The notes beneath the pieces were generated by a model. That model made no database searches and had not been told where the DNA came from. It worked only from the letters and a program-made list of their open reading frames with translations. Source: Treponema sp. (GTDB lineage Bacteria > Spirochaetota > Spirochaetia > Treponematales > Treponemataceae). From it: a stretch of DNA of 51,141 bases. Below, one piece after another: positions 8,728 to 17,453 of the stretch (position 1 is the stretch's first letter; each line of letters starts with the position of its first letter). The position numbers were made by a program, and so were the translations under genes. The stretch lies in contig JAGCTZ010000166.1 in NCBI GenBank assembly GCA_017963165.1, positions 1 through 51,141 on the forward strand, given 5' to 3'.

Positions 8728-8955
8728 TTAAGATTCGGAAGCCTCGCCTTGAGAAGCTTCTTTCTTTTCTTCGGCAGGTTTTGCAGGAGCTGCAGCAGGA
8801 GCAGCATTTCGTTTCTTTGATTTTCTTGGCTTCTTTTTATAAGTTATAATCACATTTGCTGCCCACATCACAAATAGCATTGCAACAAGAGTAACTATAA
8901 CACGCCAGTCCTTTATAACACTAACAACAAGTGCAAAAAAATCTTTGAACTTCAT
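8728..8955 (-). CDS. Small single-pass membrane protein with Lys/Ala/Pro/Glu tail
   Basis: A 75-residue protein starting MKFKDFFALV. It has one strong membrane helix (about residues 17-37, WRVIVTLVAMLFVMWAANVII), then a very basic stretch KKKPRKSKKR and a low-complexity Ala-Pro-Glu-Lys tail. The tail probably lies in the cytoplasm. I recognise no family; it resembles short conserved treponemal membrane proteins of unknown function. The start at 8955 is chosen because GATAAT lies 6 nt upstream (8962-8967), the same leaderless layout as other genes here. An in-frame ATG at 9015 would add 20 residues and overlap the hisH start. Confidence 0.6.
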   Translation of the reverse strand: MKFKDFFALVVSVIKDWRVIVTLVAMLFVMWAANVIITYKKKPRKSKKRNAAPAAAPAKPAEEKKEASQGEASES

Positions 8956-9000
8956 ATAAAGATTATCGGAAGAAATCTTCCCAAATACTACTTTTTTAAT

Positions 9001-9006
9001 TATAAT
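9001..9006 (+). promoter_or_regulatory. -10 box of hisH, leaderless layout
   Basis: A perfect TATAAT ends 7 nt before the hisH ATG at 9014. TTCCCA at 8978-8983 would be a weak -35 at a 17-bp spacing. There is no Shine-Dalgarno before the ATG, so the transcript probably begins at or next to the start codon. Confidence 0.5.
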
Positions 9007-9013
9007 CTTGAAC

Positions 9014-9637
9014 ATGGTTGGAATCATTGATTTTAATGCGGGAAACATTACAAGCCTTGAAAGAGCTTTAAAGTTTCTGAACATTCCGTTTATCCGCTCT
9101 AAAAAGCCGGAAGAGCTTACCGATTGCGATAGGTTTATGTTTCCTGGTGACGGCGACGATGCCTATGCAATGTCAGAGCTTAAAAAAAGCGGATTTGATG
9201 TTTTTGTACGTGAACAGGTTGCAGCAGGAAACCCACTGCTTGGAATCTGTGTTGGTTCTCAGATTATTTTTGAACACTCAGAAGAAGGCAACTCTGAATG
9301 TCTTGGACTTGTAAAAGGTGAAATAAGACATTTTTATTCAATTGAGACAGAGCTTAAAAACCAGAAAATGAAGGTTCCTCATATGGGCTGGAATAACATT
9401 ACTTTTCAGAACGGCGACTGCCCTATCCTTGCAGGAATTAAAAACGACTCTGATGTTTATTTTGTCCACTCCTACGTTATCTGCCCTACAGACTCAACAA
9501 TTGTAAAAGCAAGCGCAGAATATGGAATTAAGGTTCCTGCGGTAATTCAAGATGGAAATGTTTTTGCAACTCAATTCCACCCGGAAAAAAGCGGCGAAAC
9601 AGGTTTAAAGATTATTAAGAATTTTTGTGAGATATAA
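9014..9637 (+). CDS. hisH: Imidazole glycerol phosphate synthase glutaminase subunit HisH
   Basis: Class I glutamine amidotransferase, 207 residues, that makes ammonia from glutamine for HisF in histidine biosynthesis. The nucleophile is Cys79 in LLGICVGSQ and the His-Glu pair is His189/Glu191 in QFHPEKSG. The start VGIIDFNAGN matches the usual HisH N-terminus, which fixes the ATG at 9014 although no Shine-Dalgarno is present; a TATAAT ends 7 nt upstream. hisF follows after 3 nt. No other histidine gene is in the window, so the pair is a detached piece of the pathway or, less likely, a HisH/HisF-type amidation system for a surface sugar. Confidence 0.88.
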   Translation: MVGIIDFNAGNITSLERALKFLNIPFIRSKKPEELTDCDRFMFPGDGDDAYAMSELKKSGFDVFVREQVAAGNPLLGICVGSQIIFEHSEEGNSECLGLVKGEIRHFYSIETELKNQKMKVPHMGWNNITFQNGDCPILAGIKNDSDVYFVHSYVICPTDSTIVKASAEYGIKVPAVIQDGNVFATQFHPEKSGETGLKIIKNFCEI

Positions 9638-9640
9638 CAT

Positions 9641-10405
9641 ATGCTTAAAAAACGAATTATCATCTGTCTTGATGTAAAAGACGGACGAACAACAAAAGGT
9701 GTAAAATTTCAAAATAATATAGATATTGGTGACCCGGTCGAAATGGCGGCTGAATATTATCGTCAGGGCGTAGACGAACTTGTTTTTTATGACATCATCG
9801 CTTCTGCCCGAGGACGAGGGCCTATTCTTGATTTAATTTCGCGTGTTGCATCGCAAGTATTCATTCCTTTCTGTGTTGGCGGTGGAATTGGAACTATCGA
9901 AGATATCCGTTCTACAATTCTTGCTGGTGCCGAAAAGGTTTCACTCAACAGTCAGGCAGTAAAAAATCCCGGACTAATTACAGAAGGTGCAAGAGTATTC
10001 GGAAACCAGAGTATTGTTCTTGGAATGGATGTAAGACGCGATCCTACAAAACCAAGCGGCTACGGAACTACAATAAACGGCGGACGTGTTGATACAGGCC
10101 TTGATGCACTTGAATGGGCAAAAAAAGGTGTTTCTCTTGGTGCCGGCGAAATTGTTCTTAACTCCATGGATGCAGACGGAACAAAGAATGGTTATGACAT
10201 AGAGCTTACACGCCTTATTTCAGAAAATGTTCCTGTCCCTGTAATTGCAAGTGGCGGTGGTGGAACTCCTGCTCATCTGGCAGAAGCACTTACAGCCGGA
10301 AAAGCAGATGCAGCGTTAGTTGCAAGCATGGTTCACAACGGTACGTACACTGTAGGTCAAATCAAAGATGAACTTAACAGCCTTGGCGTTCCAATGAGAA
10401 TGTAG
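9641..10405 (+). CDS. hisF: Imidazole glycerol phosphate synthase cyclase subunit HisF
   Basis: TIM-barrel cyclase of 254 residues that uses HisH-derived ammonia to convert PRFAR to imidazole glycerol phosphate and AICAR. Both catalytic aspartates are present at the canonical positions, Asp11 (ICLDVKDGR) and Asp130 (VLGMDVRR). Other family hallmarks are [35 protein letters not shown] and the phosphate-binding IASGGGG. Length and motifs are normal. It is co-transcribed with hisH and ends before the chemoreceptor promoter. Confidence 0.92.
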   Translation: MLKKRIIICLDVKDGRTTKGVKFQNNIDIGDPVEMAAEYYRQGVDELVFYDIIASARGRGPILDLISRVASQVFIPFCVGGGIGTIEDIRSTILAGAEKVSLNSQAVKNPGLITEGARVFGNQSIVLGMDVRRDPTKPSGYGTTINGGRVDTGLDALEWAKKGVSLGAGEIVLNSMDADGTKNGYDIELTRLISENVPVPVIASGGGGTPAHLAEALTAGKADAALVASMVHNGTYTVGQIKDELNSLGVPMRM

Positions 10406-10450
10406 TAAATTACGCTTCCACAGATAATTGCGCTTCCCCAGAAAATTTCA

Positions 10451-10479
10451 TTGTCAATGCATTTTTTGACTGTTATAAT
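10451..10479 (+). promoter_or_regulatory. Sigma-70-type promoter of the chemoreceptor gene
   Basis: TTGTCA (10451-10456), a 17-bp spacer, and TATAAT (10474-10479). The start of transcription would be near 10486. The AGAGG Shine-Dalgarno follows at 10488-10492 and the ATG at 10498, so the leader is short but normal. Confidence 0.75.
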
Positions 10480-10497
10480 ATTATTTCAGAGGTAAAT

Positions 10498-12315
10498 ATG
10501 CATTCCATAAGAACCAGATTCATTTTATTCTTTGGTATATTTTTGCTTCTTGCTTGTACTATAATGGGTGTTTTTTCGGGCTTAAGCATCATCAATACAG
10601 GAGTTGCCGTTTGCACAAATCATGGCATTCCTGCTGTAGAAAAAGCAAGCACATGCTTTGACCCCGACGAATTTGAAGCCTTCTGCAAAAATCCCAGCGA
10701 AGATGATCCTTTTTATGAAACAACCCGCCTTGCCCTTCTGGAAATTAAAAAGACTGTAAATTGTGAATATCTTTATACTATGATTCCTGTTTCCGGAACA
10801 GAGTTTATGTATATTATAGACGGTTCCTGCGACCCAAATGATGAAGAAAATTTTTCTCCGCTTGGAACAATAGAAGATATTTCGGAATACGGCGAAGGTC
10901 CATTAAGCGCAATGGCAGATGGCGGCGTCTACTCTTCCGGATTAGAGTATCAGGATGAATGGGGCTACACAATTTCGTCCTATAAAGGAATTGTAAATTC
11001 ACAGGGAAAAGTAATTGGTTTTATTGGCTGCGATTTTAATGTTGATGATATTCTTTTAATTTTGAAAAAACGTGTAATCAGCATTGCAATTGTAAGTCTT
11101 GTAACACTTGTTATCGGTATTCTTCTTGTTTTATTCTTTACCTCCCAGATTTTTGGAAGAATGAAAATCATTTCAAATGCGATGGAAGAAATATCTTCTG
11201 GAACTGCAGATTTAACTAACAGGATTCCGGAAAATGGAAATAACGAACTATCGCGACTTGCGGTAAACTGTAACGCCGTAATAAAGAGTCTTAATGATCT
11301 TATCATGAAGCTTCAGGGCGAAACAGGTGTCCTCCACGAAACAGGAAACGAACTTTCTACAAAAATGGAAAATCACCTTGGAGTACTTTCTACAACTGCT
11401 GCAACAATCTCTGACATTTCAGGAAATATTACAGAGCAGACAGAAAAGGTTGAAGCAATTACAACAGGCATGCAGTCGGTAGAAACAGAAATTGAAAGTC
11501 TTGGTAATAAGCTTTCCATGCAGTCAAAAGCAATTCAACAGTCTTCTTCTGTAATCGAGCAGATTACAGAAAACATTAAATCTGTTGATGCAAATGTAAA
11601 CGAAATTATCTCTGAATATAAACTGCTTGTTGCCGAAGCAGATGAAGGTCAGCAGCAGCAGAAAAGCGTTAGTGCTCAGATTGGAAACATTGAGCAGCAG
11701 AGTGAAAATCTTATGAATGCAAACTCTTCTATTGCCTCTATTGCAAAACAGACAAATCTTCTTGCAATGAATGCCGCAATCGAAGCATCTCACGCCGGAG
11801 AAGCAGGAAAAGGTTTTGCCGTTGTTGCCGCAGAAATCAGAACACTTGCAGAAACCTCGGCTAAACAATCAGAATCTATTTCAAGATTGCTTCAGGGAAT
11901 TAAAGAATCTATTGAAGGAATTGTTGATTCTTCTAAAAAATCTACATCTAATTTTGCCAGCGTTAGTCAGAAAATCAAACACCTTGAACAGCTTATTTCC
12001 GAAGTTCAGACAGGAATGAACGAAGAGCGTCGTGGAGCAGAAAACATCCTTAATGACATGCTTACCCTTGAAGGAACTACAAAAGATATTAATGCAGCCT
12101 CTTCTCAAATGAAGGGACAAAGCATTTCTGTATTTGAAGGAATAAGACTTTTAAAAGAGCTTGCCGAAAAAACCTTTGATCAGTCTAATGCAGTAACCTC
12201 GCATATGGAAGAAATGAAAAATACTGCACAGGCTGCAATGAATGCTTCGGATAGGAATCTTGCTGCCACAAACAAGGTTGCAGACATGATAAACGGTTTT
12301 GCTACAGAAAAGTAG
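10498..12315 (+). CDS. Methyl-accepting chemotaxis protein
   Basis: Transmembrane chemoreceptor of 605 residues that senses an extracytoplasmic ligand and controls CheA through CheW. Membrane helices lie at about 8-30 and 193-216, enclosing a ~160-residue periplasmic sensor domain rich in acidic residues that I cannot assign to a ligand. A HAMP linker follows (about 217-270), then a long coiled-coil signalling domain. The highly conserved hairpin tip [30 protein letters not shown] is at about 417-446. No C-terminal CheR-tethering pentapeptide is present. The gene is monocistronic with its own promoter and a separate asnS promoter downstream. Confidence 0.94.
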   Translation: MHSIRTRFILFFGIFLLLACTIMGVFSGLSIINTGVAVCTNHGIPAVEKASTCFDPDEFEAFCKNPSEDDPFYETTRLALLEIKKTVNCEYLYTMIPVSGTEFMYIIDGSCDPNDEENFSPLGTIEDISEYGEGPLSAMADGGVYSSGLEYQDEWGYTISSYKGIVNSQGKVIGFIGCDFNVDDILLILKKRVISIAIVSLVTLVIGILLVLFFTSQIFGRMKIISNAMEEISSGTADLTNRIPENGNNELSRLAVNCNAVIKSLNDLIMKLQGETGVLHETGNELSTKMENHLGVLSTTAATISDISGNITEQTEKVEAITTGMQSVETEIESLGNKLSMQSKAIQQSSSVIEQITENIKSVDANVNEIISEYKLLVAEADEGQQQQKSVSAQIGNIEQQSENLMNANSSIASIAKQTNLLAMNAAIEASHAGEAGKGFAVVAAEIRTLAETSAKQSESISRLLQGIKESIEGIVDSSKKSTSNFASVSQKIKHLEQLISEVQTGMNEERRGAENILNDMLTLEGTTKDINAASSQMKGQSISVFEGIRLLKELAEKTFDQSNAVTSHMEEMKNTAQAAMNASDRNLAATNKVADMINGFATEK

Positions 12316-12318
12316 TAT

Positions 12319-12347
12319 TTGATACAACCCTTAAAAAATGATATTAT
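12319..12347 (+). promoter_or_regulatory. Sigma-70-type promoter of asnS
   Basis: TTGATA (12319-12324), a 17-bp spacer and TATTAT (12342-12347). A very purine-rich Shine-Dalgarno (AGGGGGG, about 12368-12374) follows before the ATG at 12382. No T-box-like leader fits in the 34-nt gap. Confidence 0.7.
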
Positions 12348-12381
12348 ATTCTCATACATTTCATTATAGGGGGGCCAGAAA

Positions 12382-13842
12382 ATGGTACCAGTATTAATTA
12401 AAGATTTATTATCTACTAAGCCGGAGGGACAGCAGGTTAAAGTTTGTGGCTGGATCCGTTCGGTTCGTGACTCAAAGGGTCTTGTCTTTATTCAGGTTAA
12501 CGATGGAAGCTGCTTTGCTAATATTCAGCTTACCTTTGACCGCAATAATCCTTCTAATAATGCAAATGTAAATAATATCGAAGAAACTCTTAAGGTTTTG
12601 AACACAGGTGCAAGTGTTCGCGCAGTTGGAACTCTTATTGAATCTCCTGCAAGCGGACAGGCTGTTGAAGTTACTCTCGAAAGCATTGAATGTCTTGGAA
12701 AATGTAATCCGGATGAATATCCATTACAGAAAAACAAGATGTCTATGGAATATCTTCGTGATATTGCTCACCTTCGTGCACGTACAAACACTTTTGGTGC
12801 TGTTTATCGTGTTCGTAACCAGATGGCATTTGCCGTTCATTCATTCTTTCAGGAACGCGGCTTCCAGTACATAAACGCACCTGAAATCACCTGCTCAGAC
12901 TGCGAAGGTGCCGGCGAAATGTTCCAGGTAACAACATTGAGCATGGAAAAAATTGCAGAAATGGGTGTAAAAGCCGGTGCCGGTGGAATGAAACCGGAAG
13001 ATGCTTATAAGATTGTTGACTACAAGAAGGACTTTTTTGGAAAGAAAGCATCGCTCACTGTATCAGGCCAGCTCGAAGCAGAAACTTTGGCTACAGCCTT
13101 GAGCCGTGTTTATACATTCGGACCAACCTTCCGTGCGGAAAATTCAAATACACCTCGTCACCTTGCAGAATTCTGGATGATTGAACCAGAAATGGCTTTC
13201 TATGATCTTGACGACGACATGGACATTCAGGAGGATTTTGTAAAATATCTTTTGAACTGGGCTTTGACAAAGTGCCGCGAAGATCTTGAATTCTTTGACA
13301 AAAGAATTCAGCCAGGTCTTATTGAAAGCCTTACAAAGGTTGCAAATGCAAAGTTCACACGTATTAGTTATACACAGGCAATTGAAGACTTGGAAAAGGC
13401 CGCTTCCGCAGGACACAAGTTTGAATTCAAGCCATACTGGGGCTGCGACATTGCAACAGAGCACGAGCGTTATCTTACAGAACAGATTTACAACGGTCCT
13501 GTAATGGTATTCAACTATCCAAAGGAAATCAAATCCTTCTATATGAAACAGAATGAGGATGGAAAAACTGTAAAGGCAGTAGACGTACTTGTTCCTGGAA
13601 TCGGCGAACTTATCGGTGGTTCAGAACGTGAAGAAGATTACGATAAGCTGCTCGCAGAAATCAACCGCCGTGGAATGGACGAAAGCATTTACGATTGGTA
13701 TCTTGATTTGCGTAAGTTTGGTACAGTTCCTCATTCAGGCTTTGGTCTTGGATTTGAACGCCTTATGCGCTATGTAACAGGTATGGAAAACATCCGTGAT
13801 GTAATTCCATATCCAAGAGCTCCAAAATTGGCAGACTTCTAA
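12382..13842 (+). CDS. asnS: Asparaginyl-tRNA synthetase
   Basis: Class IIb aminoacyl-tRNA synthetase of 486 residues that charges tRNA-Asn. It begins with an OB-fold anticodon-binding domain (VKVCGWIRSVRDSKGLVFIQVNDGS, about 19-43). The catalytic core shows motif 2, TFRAENSNTPRHLAEFWMIEPEMAF (about 249-273), and motif 3, GFGLGFERLMRY (about 453-464). The RHLAEFWM form and the absence of the aspartyl-specific GAD insertion support Asn rather than Asp. A strong promoter and Shine-Dalgarno precede it. A paired REP-like palindrome lies directly after the stop. Confidence 0.95.
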   Translation: MVPVLIKDLLSTKPEGQQVKVCGWIRSVRDSKGLVFIQVNDGSCFANIQLTFDRNNPSNNANVNNIEETLKVLNTGASVRAVGTLIESPASGQAVEVTLESIECLGKCNPDEYPLQKNKMSMEYLRDIAHLRARTNTFGAVYRVRNQMAFAVHSFFQERGFQYINAPEITCSDCEGAGEMFQVTTLSMEKIAEMGVKAGAGGMKPEDAYKIVDYKKDFFGKKASLTVSGQLEAETLATALSRVYTFGPTFRAENSNTPRHLAEFWMIEPEMAFYDLDDDMDIQEDFVKYLLNWALTKCREDLEFFDKRIQPGLIESLTKVANAKFTRISYTQAIEDLEKAASAGHKFEFKPYWGCDIATEHERYLTEQIYNGPVMVFNYPKEIKSFYMKQNEDGKTVKAVDVLVPGIGELIGGSEREEDYDKLLAEINRRGMDESIYDWYLDLRKFGTVPHSGFGLGFERLMRYVTGMENIRDVIPYPRAPKLADF

Positions 13843-13853
13843 AACATATTGGC

Positions 13854-13934
13854 CCCTTCGACAGGCTCAGGGACCACATCCATTCATTGTGGTTCACATG
13901 CTTTCATTGTGGTTCCTGAGCCTGTCGAAGGACC
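13854..13934. repeat. REP-like palindromic element, paired arms (copy 1)
   Basis: The two arms, CCTTCGACAGGCTCAGG at the left and CCTGAGCCTGTCGAAGG at the right, are exact inverted copies, and the complementarity continues into GGGACCAC and GTGGTTCC. Between them CATTGTGGTTC occurs twice (13885-13895, 13905-13915), a 20-bp direct period. It fills most of the asnS-yihY gap and would form a large hairpin in RNA. Confidence 0.85.
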
Positions 13935-13952
13935 ATATTACATGGACTTACA

Positions 13953-15242
13953 ATGAGAAAAAAGGTTGCTGCACCAAAGATTAAGATCAAACTCAAACGT
14001 TCTCAACGACTTACAAAAATTGGACAGATAATTTATCTTACCTGCACAAACTTTGGAAGCAATAATCTTTTGGAAAGCGCTTCGGCTTGTTCCTTTGGTT
14101 TTATTTTTTCATTTGTTCCCCTTGCCCTGATTATTTTTACAGTACTTGTCGGAATAATCAGAGTATCGCCGGGTATTCTGGAATTTGTAAATGCCTTTGG
14201 TGCCGAAATTGAATCTATTGTAGATATCCGACCTTTTATAAACAACATCCTTAACAAAAAGAACTTTCACTTTTTTGATATTTTCTTAGGTGTATGGATT
14301 ATCTGGATGGCCCGAAAAATGTTCCTTTCGATAATCCGTGCAATGGCAATAATTTTTAAAACTGACAAAAAACGCCGTGGCATTCTGAACCAGGCAATGA
14401 TGTTCATTTCCGAATTCATTCTTGTAATTGTAATTGCCGCTATCATAATTTTTATGTTTGGTTTTAATCAGTTAGTATCTGCTAACTACTTTGAACCACT
14501 TCGGGAATATCTTCCAGCAATTGTAAATCAAAATTCTCACACAATCGTTTCTTTTGCAATGTACTTTGTAATTTTTGTTTTCACGTTCTTTGCGTATAGA
14601 GTTTTGTCGAGCACCAAGCCGCCTATGTTCCTTTGCTTTATCTACGGCCTTTTAGATTCGCTTTGTTTCTATTTTATTTCAAACTGGGTTACAAAGTTCA
14701 TGAACCTTACGAATTACAACATTGTCTACGGAACAATCAGCACAATCATTGTTCTTATGATGAAGGTTTATTTCTTTTTTATTTTCTTCCTTTTCTTTGC
14801 CCAGATGATTTATGTTACTCAATATTTTGAGTTATTACTTAAGTGCGAAGTATATCTGCTGCCAGATAGCGAACACCGTGGCTGGATGGTAAAATTACGA
14901 CGCATGCTTTTTATAAACCCTGCTGCCCTCAAAACTGCAACTAACACAAAAACTATTCAACAAGGTGAAGTAATTTTCAACGCCGACGACAAGGCCGACT
15001 CTGTTTACTACATAAGAATTGGTACAATCACAGAACAATTCGAAAATGGTGAAAGTCAGATTTATGAAAAAGGTTCTTTTGTTGGTGACACGTTGTGCCT
15101 TCTTGATGAACGCTTTAGAGGAACAGGAGTTGCCTCTAAAGACTGCAAGCTCATAATTTTTTCTGCGGTAGAATTTAAGGAACTAATGAAAAGTTCTCAA
15201 AAGGCTGCATCAAAAGCTCTGTCTAAACTGGCAGAAATTTAA
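13953..15242 (+). CDS. YihY/RNase BN-like membrane protein fused to a cyclic-nucleotide-binding-type domain
   Basis: A 429-residue protein. The first ~300 residues form a six-helix YihY/virulence-factor-BrkB type membrane domain (formerly labelled ribonuclease BN), with helices near 52-70, 105-125, 145-172, 195-215, 225-245 and 260-285. From about residue 325 a soluble domain begins: IQQGEVIFNADDKADSVYYI, then EKGSFVGDTLCLLDE, matching the beta-barrel of the cNMP-binding/CRP superfamily. The usual phosphate-binding Arg motif is not evident, so it may bind another ligand or none. The start lacks a clear Shine-Dalgarno, and a 4-codon ORF (ATG at 13942) overlaps it. Function unknown; the fusion suggests a regulated membrane protein. 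Confidence 0.8.
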   Translation: MRKKVAAPKIKIKLKRSQRLTKIGQIIYLTCTNFGSNNLLESASACSFGFIFSFVPLALIIFTVLVGIIRVSPGILEFVNAFGAEIESIVDIRPFINNILNKKNFHFFDIFLGVWIIWMARKMFLSIIRAMAIIFKTDKKRRGILNQAMMFISEFILVIVIAAIIIFMFGFNQLVSANYFEPLREYLPAIVNQNSHTIVSFAMYFVIFVFTFFAYRVLSSTKPPMFLCFIYGLLDSLCFYFISNWVTKFMNLTNYNIVYGTISTIIVLMMKVYFFFIFFLFFAQMIYVTQYFELLLKCEVYLLPDSEHRGWMVKLRRMLFINPAALKTATNTKTIQQGEVIFNADDKADSVYYIRIGTITEQFENGESQIYEKGSFVGDTLCLLDERFRGTGVASKDCKLIIFSAVEFKELMKSSQKAASKALSKLAEI

Positions 15243-15296
15243 GCTTCGCTCTTAAAGTAAAAAATATCAACATATGCGAAATTTTCAACTATTTGC

Positions 15297-15325
15297 TTGA
15301 TTATACCTCGTTTTTAAAGTATATT
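15297..15325 (+). promoter_or_regulatory. Promoter of the DEAD-box helicase gene, leaderless layout
   Basis: TTGATT (15297-15302), a 17-bp spacer and TATATT (15320-15325). Only 9 nt separate the -10 from the ATG at 15335 and there is no Shine-Dalgarno. The start of transcription would fall within about 3 nt of the start codon. Confidence 0.55.
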
Positions 15326-15334
15326 GTAATCTCT

Positions 15335-17443
15335 ATGACTGAAGAATTTAACAACGAAACAGAAGAACAGATTATTGAAACTCAGACAGATAATGAAACT
15401 GCTGACGGCATTTTGGAAAATGATGAAACTACGGCCGATACAGATTCAGATGAAATTTCTTTTGAAGATTTAGGACTTGATGAATATGCTCTTGCAGCTG
15501 TAATCAAAAAGGGCTTTGTAACACCCTCACCTATTCAGGTGCTTGCGATTCCACGCCTTTTGAATGGTGATTCAAACCTTATTGCACGGGCACGAACCGG
15601 TACTGGAAAAACTGCCGCTTTTGGTTTGCCAATCATTCAAAATATTCATGATAAATCAGATCACGTAGAAGCACTCATTTTGGAACCAACCCGCGAGCTT
15701 GCAATGCAAACCTGCGAAGAAATGAAATCTTTTACAAGCGAAAAATTTCCACGAACTACTGTACTTTATGGTGGCGCTTCTTATGCCGCTCAGATTCGTG
15801 AACTCAAAGCAGGCTGCGAAATTGTTGTAGGAACACCTGGACGTATTAAAGATCACCTTGAACGCAAAACGCTTGATCTTAGCAAGATTAAATATTTTAT
15901 TCTTGATGAAGGCGACGAAATGCTGGACATGGGCTTTATTGATGATATCCGCGAGATTTTCGAAAAGTCAAATATTGATGCGCGCATTCTTTTATTCAGT
16001 GCTACAATGCCTGCTCCTATCCTTAAAATTGCCGCAGATTTTATGGGCGAATATGACATTATCGAAGAGGAAAATGTTGTTGATGAAGCACTGCTAATTG
16101 ACCAGAAATACTGGTTTGTAAAAGAAAGCGAAAAAACAGAAGCACTTGTCCGCCTGATTGATTCTTCGCCTGATTTTTACGGACTTGTTTTTACAATGAC
16201 AAAAATGGATGCAGACCGCGTTACCCGCGAGCTTGATATGCGAGGTTATGAAGCTGCAGCCTTGCACGGTGACATTATGCAGAACCAGCGAGAAAAGGTT
16301 CTGGAGCGATTCCGTTTAAAGAAGACACGCATTCTTGTTGCAACCGACGTTGCTGCCCGCGGTATTGATATTTCCGGGTTGTCACACGTTGTAAATTATT
16401 CTCTTCCTTTTGATACTGCAACTTATGTTCACAGAATTGGTCGTACCGGCCGCGCTGGAACTACAGGAATTGCAGTTACCTTTGTACGTCCAGAAGAACG
16501 CCGAAAGCTTGGATATTTTATTAAAAATGCAGAACGGGCTACAAAGAAAAAGCTGACAGAAGAAAAAGTGCCGACTGTAAATGAGGTGCTTACACTTAAA
16601 GAACAACGCGTGATGAATGAACTGAAGGAGCGTCTATTTCAGGAGGTCCTTCGACAAGCTCAGGAACCACAAGAATACAATGTTCAGGAACCACAGGAAT
16701 ACAGTGTTCAGGAACCACAAAATGACAATACTCAGGAACCACAAGAAGGTGTACTCCCTGAGCCTGTCGAAGGGCCAGAAGATGTCACAACAACTCCTTC
16801 TTTTGTCCTTCGTCCTATTCCAGAAAAATTCACTTCACTGGCACAGGAAATCTGCAAAGACCAGGAGCCGCAGGCTGTTGTTGCTTCCTTACTTTCTATA
16901 ATGTACGGCGAAAAACTCAGTCCAAAGCATTACGGAAAAATCAGCACAAAAGATATGGGACCTCACGGGGATCAGCTTCGTATATTTGTTTCTCTTGGAA
17001 AAAAAGACGGTTACCGTGCACGCGAACTTGCAGATTACTTTAGTAATCTTCTTCATATTCCGGGCCGCATGGTTGATGACATTGATGTTGCACAGCAGTT
17101 CTCTCTTGTAAGTCTTCCGGCAGCCTCTGCAAAAAAAGCTGTTGAAATGTCACGCAGCAATAAAAAACTTCCACACATGCACATTGACATAAAAGAAGAA
17201 GGCAGCGGTCGCAAACGAAATGCACGCCGCCATGCAGAGGATATTCTACAGGGAGAAAGCAAAAAATCACACAGAAACTCTGACGGACGTTCAAAAAAGC
17301 AGGATGGATTTAAAGAAGAAAAATCTCGTTCGCGAAAATCAAGCAAGCCGAATGTACATAATCAGACGGAACGCTCTTCTTCAAGAAAATCTAATAATGC
17401 AAGTGCATTTGTAAAGAAAGGAAAGAAGGCAGAAAGATTTTAG
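15335..17443 (+). CDS. DEAD-box ATP-dependent RNA helicase with DbpA-type RNA-binding domain
   Basis: RNA helicase of about 702 residues, CsdA/DbpA-like, likely involved in ribosome assembly or RNA unwinding. An acidic N-terminus precedes the core: ARTGTGKTAAFGLP (motif I), PTRELAMQ (Ia), LDEGDEMLDMGF (motif II, DEGD instead of DEAD), SATMP (III) and HRIGRTGRAG (VI). Near the C-terminus GPHGDQLRIFVSLGKKDGY marks a DbpA RNA-binding domain, followed by a Lys/Arg/Ser-rich tail. Between core and RNA-binding domain a REP-like element is inserted in frame (about residues 438-481), giving a repetitive QEPQEY linker. I chose the ATG at 15335; a TTG at 15293 is unlikely because it lies upstream of the promoter. 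Confidence 0.9.
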   Translation: MTEEFNNETEEQIIETQTDNETADGILENDETTADTDSDEISFEDLGLDEYALAAVIKKGFVTPSPIQVLAIPRLLNGDSNLIARARTGTGKTAAFGLPIIQNIHDKSDHVEALILEPTRELAMQTCEEMKSFTSEKFPRTTVLYGGASYAAQIRELKAGCEIVVGTPGRIKDHLERKTLDLSKIKYFILDEGDEMLDMGFIDDIREIFEKSNIDARILLFSATMPAPILKIAADFMGEYDIIEEENVVDEALLIDQKYWFVKESEKTEALVRLIDSSPDFYGLVFTMTKMDADRVTRELDMRGYEAAALHGDIMQNQREKVLERFRLKKTRILVATDVAARGIDISGLSHVVNYSLPFDTATYVHRIGRTGRAGTTGIAVTFVRPEERRKLGYFIKNAERATKKKLTEEKVPTVNEVLTLKEQRVMNELKERLFQEVLRQAQEPQEYNVQEPQEYSVQEPQNDNTQEPQEGVLPEPVEGPEDVTTTPSFVLRPIPEKFTSLAQEICKDQEPQAVVASLLSIMYGEKLSPKHYGKISTKDMGPHGDQLRIFVSLGKKDGYRARELADYFSNLLHIPGRMVDDIDVAQQFSLVSLPAASAKKAVEMSRSNKKLPHMHIDIKEEGSGRKRNARRHAEDILQGESKKSHRNSDGRSKKQDGFKEEKSRSRKSSKPNVHNQTERSSSRKSNNASAFVKKGKKAERF
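16648..16776. repeat. In-frame REP-like element inside the DEAD-box helicase gene (copy 2)
   Basis: Left arm CCTTCGACAAGCTCAGG (16648-16664) and right arm CCTGAGCCTGTCGAAGG are inverted copies. Between them the tail CAGGAACCACA recurs four times with a 24-bp period. The element is translated as a QEPQEYNV-type linker and contains no stop in the reading frame. Confidence 0.88.
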
Positions 17444-17453
17444 AGCAACCAGC

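Noticed and set aside
8955..9015. The longer form of the small membrane protein starting at 9015
   Set aside because: It would overlap the hisH start codon, and a -10 box lies 6 nt before the internal ATG at 8955, which fits the leaderless pattern of neighbours.
12348..12381. T-box riboswitch before asnS
   Set aside because: The leader is only about 30 nt, with no room for a specifier stem or antiterminator.
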